A stretch of DNA of 64,000 nucleotides, taken from positions 806,001-870,000 of the forward strand of contig NZ_JARZHG010000001.1 of the NCBI RefSeq assembly GCF_029946505.1. The letters run 5' to 3'. The position numbers were made by a program, and so were the translations under genes. The notes below the pieces were generated by a model. That model had not been told where the DNA came from, made no database searches, and saw only the letters and a list, made by a program, of their open reading frames with translations. Source of the DNA: Polyangium sp. y55x31. GTDB taxonomy: Bacteria > Myxococcota_A > Polyangia > Polyangiales > Polyangiaceae. Below are positions 25,453 to 33,905 of this stretch, one piece after another (positions within the stretch are counted from its first letter, which is position 1; every line of letters begins with the position of its first letter).

Positions 25453-27522
25453 GTGGAATCACGGTACCGCGCCGCAGAAGCCGCCCAGTTCGTCGAGACG
25501 TACGGCCCTCGCTGGGGCGAGGATCTGGCCCTGCGCGTCTACACGTCGCGCCTGCTCGGCCAGGACCCCGATCTCGTGCTGCACGGCGGCGGCAACACCT
25601 CCGTCAAGACGCGGGTGACCGAGCTCGTCGGCGACACGACCGAGGTGCTCTACGTGAAGGGCAGCGGCTGGGATCTCGGCGCGATCGAGCCCGACGGCTT
25701 CCCCGCCTGCCGGCTCGCGCAGCTCCGAAGGCTCTGCGAGCTGCCGAGCATGACCGACGAGCAGATGGTCGCGCTCCTCCGCTCGCACATGCTCGAGCCG
25801 AGCGCGCCGACGCCGTCCGTCGAGGCCCTGCTCCACGCCTATCTGCCCTTCAAGTACATCGATCACACGCACGCCGACGCCGTGCTCGCCGTCGTCGACC
25901 AGCCGGGCTCGAACCAGCTCGTGCGCGAGGTCTTCGGCGACCGCGTGCTCTTCATCCCCTACGTGATGCCCGGCTTCGCGCTGGCAAAGAAGGTCGCGGA
26001 TCTGTGGCGCGCGCTCACCCGCGCGGGCCGCGAGCCGAACGTGATGATCCTCGACAAGCACGGGATCTTCACGTGGGGCGAGACCGCGATGGAGAGCTAC
26101 GAGCGCATGATCGCGAACGTGACGCGCGCCGAGCGCTGGCTCGAAGAGGCGACGGCCCTCTCGCGGCGCACGATCTCGAGCCCCTCGCCCGACGCCTGCG
26201 CGCGCCTCGCGCCGATGATCCGCGGCGCCCTCGCCCGCGCCTCCGGCGAGCGCTGGATCTGCTCGTTCCGCATGACGCCGCAGATGGTGTCGTTCTGCGA
26301 CCGCGACGACCTCGAAGAGATCACGCAGATAGGCCCGGCCACGCCCGATCACGTGCTGCGCACGAAGCCGAAGCCGCTGCTCCTGCCGCCGCTCTCGCCC
26401 GACGATCGGCACAAGACGAAAGCCACACTCGACGCCGCGCTCACCGCATACGCCGAGCAATACAAGGCCTACTTCCGCCGCTGCTCGGCCGCGCGCCCCG
26501 GCGAGCGGCGCGAGCTCGACCCCTGGCCGCGCGTGCTGCTCATCGAGGGCCTCGGCGCGTTCACCGTAGGCAAGACGCGCAAGGACGCCGAGATCACGGC
26601 CGACATCTACGAGCACACGACGGGCGTGATCGAGCAGGCCACGGCGAACGCCGGCTACGAGCCCGCGAGCGAGCTCGACATCTTCGACGTGGAGTACTGG
26701 AGCCTGGAGCAAGCGAAGCTGAAGAAGGGCGCGGGCGCGGGCAAACCGCTCGATCGGCACGTCGCATTCGTGACGGGCGCGGCCTCGGGAATCGGCTTCG
26801 CCACGGCGCGCGCGCTGCTCACCGCGGGCGCGCACGTGACGCTCACGGATCGGGACGAAGATGCCCTCGAGCGCGCCGCGAAGCCGCTCGTCGACGCACA
26901 CGACGATCGCGTGTTCCTGCTGCCCTGCGACGTGACCTCGAAGGAGGACGTGCGCGTGGCGATCCGCAAGGCGACGCTGCGCTTCGGCGGGCTCGACGTG
27001 GTCGTGTCGAACGCAGGCGCAGCATTCGAGGGGCCGATCCACGGGGAGCAGGGCGACAGCGCGCTGCGCGCCTCGCTGGAGGTGAACTTGCTCGGGCACC
27101 AGAACGTCGCGCGCTTCGCCTCCGACATCCTGATCCAGCAAGGCGCAGGCGGCGTCTTGCTCTTCAACGCATCGAAGAGCGCATTCAACCAGGGCCCCGA
27201 CTTCGGCCCGTACGCAATCCCCAAGGCCGCGCTCGTCGCACTCACGCGCCAGTACGCCGTGGATCTCGCGCCCTACGGGATCCGCTCGAACGCCGTGAAC
27301 GCCGACCGCATCCGCACGGGCATCTTCGGCGGCGGCATGCTCGAAGCCCGCGCCCGCGCCCGCGGTGTCGGCGTGGATGAATATTTCCGGGCAAACCTCC
27401 TCCGCCGCGAAACCACCGCGACCGACGTGGCCCAAGCCTTCGTCTACCTCGCCACGGCCGAGGCAACGACAGGCTGCGTCATCACGGTCGACGGTGGAAA
27501 TGCAGCGGCGTTCCCGCGGTAG
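25453..27522 (+). CDS. Bifunctional class II aldolase / short-chain dehydrogenase
   Basis: 689 residues. The N-terminal 430 residues are a class II (AraD/RhaD-type) aldolase domain with GGGNTSVKTR, the metal-binding region YIDHTHADAVLA, and MILDKHGIFTWG. The C-terminal 255 residues are an SDR with the NAD motif TGAASGIGFA, the NAG motif SNAGAAFEG, and catalytic Tyr587/Lys591 in YAIPK. This fusion is the known RhaD/RhaE-like family acting on sugar or deoxysugar phosphates such as rhamnulose phosphate. No other rhamnose genes are nearby, so the exact substrate is open. GTG 25453 is the first start near the conserved domain; no good ribosome site was seen. Confidence 0.9.
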   Translation: MESRYRAAEAAQFVETYGPRWGEDLALRVYTSRLLGQDPDLVLHGGGNTSVKTRVTELVGDTTEVLYVKGSGWDLGAIEPDGFPACRLAQLRRLCELPSMTDEQMVALLRSHMLEPSAPTPSVEALLHAYLPFKYIDHTHADAVLAVVDQPGSNQLVREVFGDRVLFIPYVMPGFALAKKVADLWRALTRAGREPNVMILDKHGIFTWGETAMESYERMIANVTRAERWLEEATALSRRTISSPSPDACARLAPMIRGALARASGERWICSFRMTPQMVSFCDRDDLEEITQIGPATPDHVLRTKPKPLLLPPLSPDDRHKTKATLDAALTAYAEQYKAYFRRCSAARPGERRELDPWPRVLLIEGLGAFTVGKTRKDAEITADIYEHTTGVIEQATANAGYEPASELDIFDVEYWSLEQAKLKKGAGAGKPLDRHVAFVTGAASGIGFATARALLTAGAHVTLTDRDEDALERAAKPLVDAHDDRVFLLPCDVTSKEDVRVAIRKATLRFGGLDVVVSNAGAAFEGPIHGEQGDSALRASLEVNLLGHQNVARFASDILIQQGAGGVLLFNASKSAFNQGPDFGPYAIPKAALVALTRQYAVDLAPYGIRSNAVNADRIRTGIFGGGMLEARARARGVGVDEYFRANLLRRETTATDVAQAFVYLATAEATTGCVITVDGGNAAAFPR

Positions 27523-27564
27523 GTCGATTGAATTGCGTCGGGAGGACGACGTACCATCCGCGTC

Positions 27565-28491
27565 GTGCGTCCCTTCCAAACCCTCTCCGTCCTCGCACTC
27601 TCCGCCCTCTCGCTCGCCAGCACGGGGTGCATCAAGAAGATGTTCCTCGAAGGCCAGATCGAGGCCACAGCCACAGCCTCGGCCGCCATCGACACGCTGA
27701 CCGACTACGAGGTCGCGAAGACCGTCGCGTTCAACGGCATCGGCCAGTTCGAGGGCATGCATTACCTCGCCCCGGACAACGAGGTCGCGCTCTTCGCACT
27801 CGCCAAGACCTGGACGAGCGCCACGTTCGCGTTCATCGAGGACGAGCTCGAGCAAGCCGAAGACGAAGAAGGCCTCGAAGGTCCGCGGTATCTGTACCTG
27901 AGAAACCGCTCATCCGCGGCCTACGATCGCGGCCTGCGATACGCGCTCATGCTCCTCGAGATGTACCACCCAGGCTTCGAGGGCGCGCGCAAGAACGACG
28001 ACACGATCCGCGCCTACACCTCGCAGTTCACGGATCCCGAGCGCGACGCCCCCGCCCTCTTCTGGGCCGGCTACGCGTGGATCAGCAAGACGAACATCCT
28101 GAAGGACGACCCGGCAGCCGTCGGAGATCTGTTCGTCGGCGTCGCGCTCATGGAGCGATCCGTGGCGCTCGATCCGAAATACATGAACGGGAGCGGCCAC
28201 ACGATCCTCGGCGCATATCACGCCCGCACCGCGATGGCCGAGCTCGACGAAGCAAAGAAGCACTTCGATCAGTCCCTCGCGATCCACGGCGGCAAGATGC
28301 TCCTGACGCAGGTGCAGTACGCCGCGAAGTACCATTGCTTCAAAGGCGACAAGGACAGCTACGTGAAAGCGCTGACCGAGGTCGTCGAAGCCGGCGACGT
28401 CTTCCCCGAGCAGCGTCTCGCAAACGTGGTCGCAAAGCGCCGCGCCGCGCGTTACCTCGGCAAGGTGCGCATGCGCGAGTGCGGGTTCTGA
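27565..28491 (+). CDS. TRAP transporter TatT-family lipoprotein
   Basis: 308 residues with a lipoprotein signal peptide and lipobox LASTGC (Cys22). The rest is helical and TPR-like, with LALDPKYMNGSGH-type segments (here VALDPKYMNGSGHTILGAY) matching the TatT component described in spirochaetes, which forms a trimer with the P subunit of TPR-associated TRAP transporters. The GTG start at 27565 gives the best signal peptide. The dctM/dctQ-like genes lie on the opposite strand just beyond a 311-bp repeat, but no P component is present in this window. Confidence 0.85.
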   Translation: MRPFQTLSVLALSALSLASTGCIKKMFLEGQIEATATASAAIDTLTDYEVAKTVAFNGIGQFEGMHYLAPDNEVALFALAKTWTSATFAFIEDELEQAEDEEGLEGPRYLYLRNRSSAAYDRGLRYALMLLEMYHPGFEGARKNDDTIRAYTSQFTDPERDAPALFWAGYAWISKTNILKDDPAAVGDLFVGVALMERSVALDPKYMNGSGHTILGAYHARTAMAELDEAKKHFDQSLAIHGGKMLLTQVQYAAKYHCFKGDKDSYVKALTEVVEAGDVFPEQRLANVVAKRRAARYLGKVRMRECGF

Positions 28492-28499
28492 AGCGTCGC

Positions 28500-28810
28500 G
28501 CCGGGGCGCTGCCCCGGACCCCGCGGGGGCTATCCGCCCCTCGACCCGGACCAGGGCAAGCCCTGGACCTCAGGTGGAAAAACTGCGCGATGCGCAGTTT
28601 TTCCAGCAGGCCGGTGGCGAGACCATGAGGGTGCGTTTCACGCGGAACCGTCAGCGCCGCTGTCTTGCTGGGCAGGGGCGTCGACGGTCTTGATTCGGCC
28701 CGTTCGATGAACTGCGCATCGCGCAGTTCATCGACCACGAGTCCAGCGCTTGCGCTGGTCCGGGTGCAGGGGCGGACAGCCCCTGCTGGGGCCTGGGGCA
28801 AAGCCCCAGC
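28500..28810. repeat. Nested inverted-repeat element with hairpins
   Basis: A left arm (28500-28568, 69 bases) and a right arm (28741-28810, 70 bases) are inverted copies about 83% identical. Inside them, two long hairpins share the core AACTGCGC/GCGCAGTT (28575-28605 and 28704-28734, each a 14-bp perfect stem with a 3-base loop). Each arm also holds smaller hairpins such as CCGGGGC-GCT-GCCCCGG and CCAGGGC-AA-GCCCTGG. The right copy reads CTGGGGC-TTT-GCCCCAG and CCAGCGC-AA-GCGCTGG, so both sides of the stem changed together. The middle 98 bases are unique. The element fills the gap between the convergent tatT and dctM-like genes exactly. It resembles BIME/MITE-type intergenic repeats; no transposase is encoded. 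Confidence 0.85.
28575..28605. terminator. Probable bidirectional terminator hairpin
   Basis: TGGAAAAACTGCGC pairs perfectly with GCGCAGTTTTTCCA around the loop GAT. A GC-rich core is flanked by A5 and T5, so it reads as stem plus U-tract from either strand. It is well placed to end both tatT and the convergent dctM-like transcript. It is part of the larger inverted-repeat element. Confidence 0.55.
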
Positions 28811-30474
28811 TAGCCCCCGTCTTTGCCGGCTTCGAGCATTTCCTTCAGCAGATCGTCCATCGGATCCGCGGCCTTCGGCGCCTCCGCGTCGGGCGCTCCT
28901 GCGTCGGCTCCGCCGCCGAGCATCTCCTTCAGCAGCGCATCCATCTCGTCAGCGCCTGCGCCTGCGTCCGCGCCTGCATCCGGGGTGCTGTCCATGGCCG
29001 GGATCACGTCGCCCGTGGGCTTTGGCTTCACGGCTTCCTTCGCCGCGATCCCCAACCCGTCTGCGCCCCACTTCGCGATGTCTTCCTTCGAGCATGGCTT
29101 GAGGTTGTTCGTGTCCTCCTGCACGCATTCGAGCAGCCATGCCTCGCGCGGCGCGGTCCCGTCCTGTGCGGCCTGCGCCCGCGCTTTTGCGACGTCACCC
29201 GCGATGGTGAAGCTCGAGATGGATGGCGCGACGATCACGAGGCCGAGCCCCACGGCGAGCAGTGCGACGAAGGGCAGGACCACGCGGTAGACGTCGATGA
29301 TCGGCCGCGAGAAGCGGAAGCTCGCGATGAAGAGGTTCAACCCCATGGGCGGCGTCACGTACGCGATCTCGAGGTTCAACAGGAACATGACCGCGAGGTG
29401 GAACGGGTTGATGTGGAACGTCGCCGCGAGCGGGATGAGCAGCGGGATCGCCACGAGCAGCGCGCCGAACGGTTCCATCACCATGGCGAGCACGAAGACG
29501 AAGAAGTTCAGGACCAGGATGAACTGCCAGGCGGCGTTCATTCCTCGCTCCATGAAGAACTCGAGGATCGCCTGCGGCATGCCGGCCTGGATGATGTAGT
29601 TCGTCATGGCCGTGGCCATCGCGAGGATGAGGATGATCGCCCCGGAGAGCATCATCGCGTCCTTCGCCACCCTCACGACCTTGCGCAGGGTCAGATCCTT
29701 GTAGACGAAGACCTCGACGATCAGCGTGTAGATCACGGCCGCGCCGGCGCTCTCGTCGAGCTCCATGAGCCCCGTCGCCAGGCCGAGGGCGACGAGCAGC
29801 GGGGTCGCGAGCTCCCACTTCACGTGCCAGATCGCGGAGCCGGCTTCTTTGAGGTCAAACTTTGCTCGCGGGATGCGTGAGCGCTTGCCCTCGTAGAACG
29901 CGTAGCCGCAGAGCAGCACCATCAAGAGGAGGCCCGGGGGCAGCGTCGCCTTGTAGGCGCGCGTCACGTCCACGCCCGCGATGAAGGCGTAGATCATGAC
30001 GAGCGGGCTCGGGAAGAAGAGCAGGCCCATCGCCCCGGCCGTCGTGACGAGGCCGAGCGTGAACTTCTCCGAATAACCCTGACGGCGAAGCGCCGGATAG
30101 AGCAGGCCGCCGATCGCGACGATGGTCACGCCGCTACCGCCCGTCAGCGTCGCGAAGAACGCGCTCGCCACGGTGCACACGATCGCGAGGCCCCCGGGCA
30201 TCCAGCCGAGCACCGCCGAGGCGGCGCGGACGATGCGATCGGGCGTCTTCGATTCGGCCATCAAATAGCCGACGAACGTGAAGAGCGGGATCGTGGCGAG
30301 GATGGGCGTGTTCGAGAACCTGTCTTCGAGCACGTTCGCCGCGATGAACCGGACGAAGCGCTGATCGGGCAGATCCGAGCCGAGCCACGACAGGATGGAG
30401 ATGCCGCCCATCACGGCGAAGAGCGGCATCCCCACGAGCGTGAGGACGATGAGGACGATCACCCAGGCCTTCAT
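28810..30474 (-). CDS. TRAP transporter large permease (DctM-like)
   Basis: 554 residues with about 11-13 membrane helices of the DctM/ion-transporter fold: FTFVGYLMAESKTPDRIVR, the conserved FFATLTGGSGVTIVAIGG and VTPPMGLNLFIASF segments match the family's substrate/sodium-site loops. The last 100 residues are a soluble extension with two copies of a short motif, MDALLKEMLGGGADAG and MDDLLKEMLEAGKDGG, absent from standard DctM (about 430 residues). The ATG overlaps the dctQ-like stop (ATGA), so the two are coupled. The stop codon touches the end of the inverted-repeat element. Confidence 0.9.
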   Translation of the reverse strand: MKAWVIVLIVLTLVGMPLFAVMGGISILSWLGSDLPDQRFVRFIAANVLEDRFSNTPILATIPLFTFVGYLMAESKTPDRIVRAASAVLGWMPGGLAIVCTVASAFFATLTGGSGVTIVAIGGLLYPALRRQGYSEKFTLGLVTTAGAMGLLFFPSPLVMIYAFIAGVDVTRAYKATLPPGLLLMVLLCGYAFYEGKRSRIPRAKFDLKEAGSAIWHVKWELATPLLVALGLATGLMELDESAGAAVIYTLIVEVFVYKDLTLRKVVRVAKDAMMLSGAIILILAMATAMTNYIIQAGMPQAILEFFMERGMNAAWQFILVLNFFVFVLAMVMEPFGALLVAIPLLIPLAATFHINPFHLAVMFLLNLEIAYVTPPMGLNLFIASFRFSRPIIDVYRVVLPFVALLAVGLGLVIVAPSISSFTIAGDVAKARAQAAQDGTAPREAWLLECVQEDTNNLKPCSKEDIAKWGADGLGIAAKEAVKPKPTGDVIPAMDSTPDAGADAGAGADEMDALLKEMLGGGADAGAPDAEAPKAADPMDDLLKEMLEAGKDGG

Positions 30475-31733
30475 TGCGCCCCCTCCCCCGCCGCTGCGGG
30501 CGCATTTGGCGCGCCGTCTTCATCCGGCTCTTCGGCCTCTGACTCGACCGAGGCGTGGCCGGACGCGACGAGCAGCGCGCGGAGCAGCACGCGCAGGCCG
30601 ATGATCCAGAGCCCCACGACCCACATGAGGTTCATGTCGTGTATGAGCACGCCGCGCGCGCTCTCGCCGGGCAGGTTCACGATGGCGATACGCGGCTCTT
30701 CTTCGGCGCCCGGCGGAGCCTTCATGCTCGCGAGCTCCTCCGCGGTGAAGCGCTCGGCGAAGCCCGCCTCGTCGAGCCAGGTGTTCCACGTGCGGCCGTT
30801 CATGCGTGAAGGATCGTCCCAGCGGACGCCCTTGAAGACGACGCCGGGCATGGCCCGCAGATCGAGCGCGAGCTGCTTGCGCAGGACGAACAGGTGCAGC
30901 GACGAGGTGTGCGCGATGCCCGAGACCTTCTCCGCGATCGGCGCCTCCCTTCGCTGCCCGAAGCCCTCGATCGAGATGTAGTCGAGGAAGCCGAAGCCTG
31001 CGGTGAAGCAGACGACGGCCGTCGCGAGGGCGCCCGCGATGTGCACGAAGGGGCGGAGCTTCGGCTGCATGAAGCGCAGCACGACGTCCATGTTGATGTG
31101 CTTCGATCGCGCCGCCGCGAGCGAGCCGCCGATGAGCGCGACGAGCAACGTGAGGCGCGTGGCGACTCCACGCAGGCCCCCGACGAGCGTGAGCGCCGAG
31201 CCCTCCTGGAGCCAGTTCAGGATCGCGTCGAAGTGATCCACGCCCACCTTGCGCCACGCCGGCGCGATGCCTGCGCCGATGGCCATCGCCACGATCGTCA
31301 CGATTGCGCGCTTCGTCTCGTCGTCGACCTTCGCGCGCGCCGTCCCGAACCGCGCCAGCGCGCCGAGGATCGCCGCGCCGAAGAGCGCGCGAAACACCGT
31401 CCCGGCGGCGTTCTCCGCTTGCACCGGCGCGGCCATGCCGCGCAGCGAGATCCACGCGACCAGCGAGAACACGAGCGCGAGCAGCACCACGAAGAGCAGG
31501 CGCGATTCGAACCACGTGAGCGCTCGCTCGATCCGCACGAACGGCTGGCCCCACGCGGCGCCTACGCGTGGCGGCTCCGCGTGGGCCTTCGCGTCCTCTT
31601 CACGCGCCGATGCGTCCTCTGCTTCGCCCTTCTCCGTGCTCGCTGAAGCGTCGGATTCGCTGGGCCCTTCGCCCTCGGCCGGGTCTTTCTTTTCGTCGTC
31701 GCCCTGGCCGTCGTCGTCGCGTTCGCCTGCCAT
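30471..31733 (-). CDS. TRAP transporter small permease (DctQ-like), enlarged
   Basis: 420 residues, more than twice the usual DctQ size. An acidic 60-residue N-terminal tail is followed by helices at SRLLFVVLLALVFSLVAWISL, TVFRALFGAAILGALARF, and further ones around FVHIAGALATAVVCFTAGF and MWVVGLWIIGLRVLLRALL. The DctQ signature region ARSKHINMDVVLRFM is present. A soluble insert of about 110 residues sits between the last helices. It forms the membrane complex with the coupled DctM-like protein downstream. Enlarged Q subunits are known in TPR-associated TRAP systems. Confidence 0.82.
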   Translation of the reverse strand: MAGERDDDGQGDDEKKDPAEGEGPSESDASASTEKGEAEDASAREEDAKAHAEPPRVGAAWGQPFVRIERALTWFESRLLFVVLLALVFSLVAWISLRGMAAPVQAENAAGTVFRALFGAAILGALARFGTARAKVDDETKRAIVTIVAMAIGAGIAPAWRKVGVDHFDAILNWLQEGSALTLVGGLRGVATRLTLLVALIGGSLAAARSKHINMDVVLRFMQPKLRPFVHIAGALATAVVCFTAGFGFLDYISIEGFGQRREAPIAEKVSGIAHTSSLHLFVLRKQLALDLRAMPGVVFKGVRWDDPSRMNGRTWNTWLDEAGFAERFTAEELASMKAPPGAEEEPRIAIVNLPGESARGVLIHDMNLMWVVGLWIIGLRVLLRALLVASGHASVESEAEEPDEDGAPNAPAAAGEGAQ

Positions 31734-31881
31734 GGCGCGACATTAACGGTTTCATGAAGCCCCGGTAAACGGCGGCGAACGCTTCGACGCTGTGCGTAAG
31801 ATAGTTTTCCCTGGCTGGATCCAGGCTCCGCGAGCCCGTGATGCGTGGACAAACGGGAGCACGCGGGCTAACGAAACCCGC

Positions 31882-33429
31882 ATGGAACAGCGCGCCGACG
31901 TCGTCATCGTGGGGGCCGGGCACAACGGACTCGCGGCGGCCATCCTCCTCGCTCGGAAGAAGTTCCGGGTTCTGGTCCTGGAAGAAAAACCCACCCTCGG
32001 CGGCGCCACGAAAACCGAATTCCCGTTTTCCCGCGCCCCGAAGCTCGGCATCTCGACCGGCGCGTACCTGCTCGGCCTGATCCCGCCGGAGCTCATCGCG
32101 AAGCTCGGCGTCGATCTGCCCATGAAGCGGCGTGACCCGCACTACTTCCTTCCCACGAGGGGCAATCGCTACCTGCTCTTCGGATCCGACACGGCGTCGA
32201 TGCGCCGGCAGATCTCGGAGTTTTTCTCGGAGGCGGACTGGAACGCGAACGTCGCGCTGAACGAGGAGATCGCGGCGATCCGTGACGACATCGCGAAGAC
32301 GTGGCTCGAAGAGCCGCTGTCGCTCGAGGAGACGGCCGAGCGTTACGTGCGGCCCGCGCTGCAGAAGGCGTTCGTCGATCTCTGCCGCGGGCCCGTGAGC
32401 GACTACCTCGATCGTTTCGGGTTCCGGAGCGACCTCATCAAGGCGATGTACGCCGTGACCGACGGTTTTTCCGGGCTCTCGGGCGGCTACGACTCACCTG
32501 GCACGGGCATGAACTTCCTCGTCCACAACATGTGCCGCCTGCCTGGCGCGGACGGGACGTGGATGGTCGTCGAAGGCGGCATGGGCACGGTGTCGCAGAA
32601 GCTCGCAGCGAAGGCGCGCGCCGAGGGCGCGGTGATTCGCGAAGGCGCGAAGGTCGCGTCGATCGAGGTGACGGACGGCGCGGTGAGCGGCGTGCTTCTC
32701 GAGGATGGTTCGCGGATCGCCACGAAGGTCGTGGTGTCGAACGCGGATCCGTACCGGACGCGCGGGCTCGTGGGGAAAGAGCATCTGCCAGCGTCGTTGT
32801 GGCAGCGCATCGACGAGGTGCAGCGGCCGGGCACGACGATGAAGGTGAACATGGCGCTCGGAAAGCTGCCGACGTTCACGTGTTTGCCCGAGGATCGCGG
32901 GCAATACGGCTCGACGATCCACCTCCTGCCCGACGAGGACGACGTGCTCGCGTCGCTGCGAAACGCCCACGCCGACGCGATGGCCGGTCGCCTGCCGGAG
33001 TTCCCGTCGATGGAGTGGTACATCCACACGGCCGTCGACGGCTCGCTTCGTGATCCGGAAGGGCGCCACAACGCCGCGCTCTTCGTGCAATGGGTTCCCT
33101 ACGAGCTCGAAGGAGGTCGCTCCTGGGACGACGCGCTGCCTGGCTACGTGAAGCAGCTCCTCTCGATCTGCGATCGCTTCGCGCCCGGCACGAGTGATCT
33201 CGTGGAGGACACGTTCGCGCTGTCGCCGAAGGGAATCGAGCGACATTTCGGCATCACGTACGGCCACATCCACCACGTGGACAACAGCTACGGGTTTGCC
33301 GAGCGCATGCCGTATCGCTTCGGCGTCCCCGGCCTCTACCTCGCGAGCGCCGGCGCGCACCCGGCCGGCGCGGTGATCGGCGCCGCGGGGCACAACGCAG
33401 CAGAGGCCGTGATCAAGGACCTCGGCTAA
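31882..33429 (+). CDS. FAD-dependent oxidoreductase, phytoene-desaturase/PYROXD2-like
   Basis: 515 residues. The N-terminal dinucleotide-binding motif VVIVGAGHNGLAAAILLARK (GxGxxG) and acidic end VLEE bind FAD. A second conserved block near the C-terminus, GLYLASAGAHPAGAVIGAAG, contacts the flavin. GHNGLAAA and CLPEDRGQYGSTIHL are typical of the PYROXD2-like branch rather than true carotenoid desaturases, and no carotenoid genes are nearby. The ATG at 31882 places the FAD motif at residue 7. It is divergent from the TRAP genes. Substrate unknown. Confidence 0.88.
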   Translation: MEQRADVVIVGAGHNGLAAAILLARKKFRVLVLEEKPTLGGATKTEFPFSRAPKLGISTGAYLLGLIPPELIAKLGVDLPMKRRDPHYFLPTRGNRYLLFGSDTASMRRQISEFFSEADWNANVALNEEIAAIRDDIAKTWLEEPLSLEETAERYVRPALQKAFVDLCRGPVSDYLDRFGFRSDLIKAMYAVTDGFSGLSGGYDSPGTGMNFLVHNMCRLPGADGTWMVVEGGMGTVSQKLAAKARAEGAVIREGAKVASIEVTDGAVSGVLLEDGSRIATKVVVSNADPYRTRGLVGKEHLPASLWQRIDEVQRPGTTMKVNMALGKLPTFTCLPEDRGQYGSTIHLLPDEDDVLASLRNAHADAMAGRLPEFPSMEWYIHTAVDGSLRDPEGRHNAALFVQWVPYELEGGRSWDDALPGYVKQLLSICDRFAPGTSDLVEDTFALSPKGIERHFGITYGHIHHVDNSYGFAERMPYRFGVPGLYLASAGAHPAGAVIGAAGHNAAEAVIKDLG

Positions 33430-33438
33430 CCTCTCGTC

Positions 33439-33831
33439 GTGTTCTCGCCCGTCGGCATCTCCCTCGCCGCAGCGATCTCGGCGCTCGCAGGTCTCATGGA
33501 GATCGCCCGGGCCGCTCGGCTCGTGCGCGTGGGCAAGATCGCGACGGCGCGCGTCGTCGTGAACACATCCGCCGAAGCCGACGACGACGATCCGCCGCCG
33601 AAGCTCCGTTTCCGAACGGAGGACGGGCTCGACATCGAGGTCGTCGAGCGGACCCGCAAGGCCGGCGACGAGGTGCGCATCGGCGCGGAGGTGCCCGTGC
33701 TCTACGATCCGCGGGATCCCGAGCGCGCGCGGCGGAACGCGTCGGCGCAGATCTGGGGCCCGGGGCTCGTGTGGATCGCGTTCGCCGCGCTGCTCGGCGT
33801 CGCTGCGGTCGTCCAGGCGCTCGTGACCTAG
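33439..33831 (+). CDS. DUF3592-like small membrane protein
   Basis: 130 residues with an N-terminal hydrophobic helix (ISLAAAISALAGLMEIA), a beta-rich core with the phrase VPVLYDPRDPERAR, and a C-terminal helix (LVWIAFAALLGVAAVVQAL). The YDPxDP phrase and layout match DUF3592 proteins of unknown function. GTG start 9 bases after the oxidoreductase stop, so it is probably co-transcribed with it. Confidence 0.75.
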   Translation: MFSPVGISLAAAISALAGLMEIARAARLVRVGKIATARVVVNTSAEADDDDPPPKLRFRTEDGLDIEVVERTRKAGDEVRIGAEVPVLYDPRDPERARRNASAQIWGPGLVWIAFAALLGVAAVVQALVT

Positions 33832-33905
33832 CCGTCCGTGTCACAAAACAAGCACGGACTCTCCCCACCCGAGCGTACCAGAACGAAGTAGTATCGCCCG
33901 AGACC

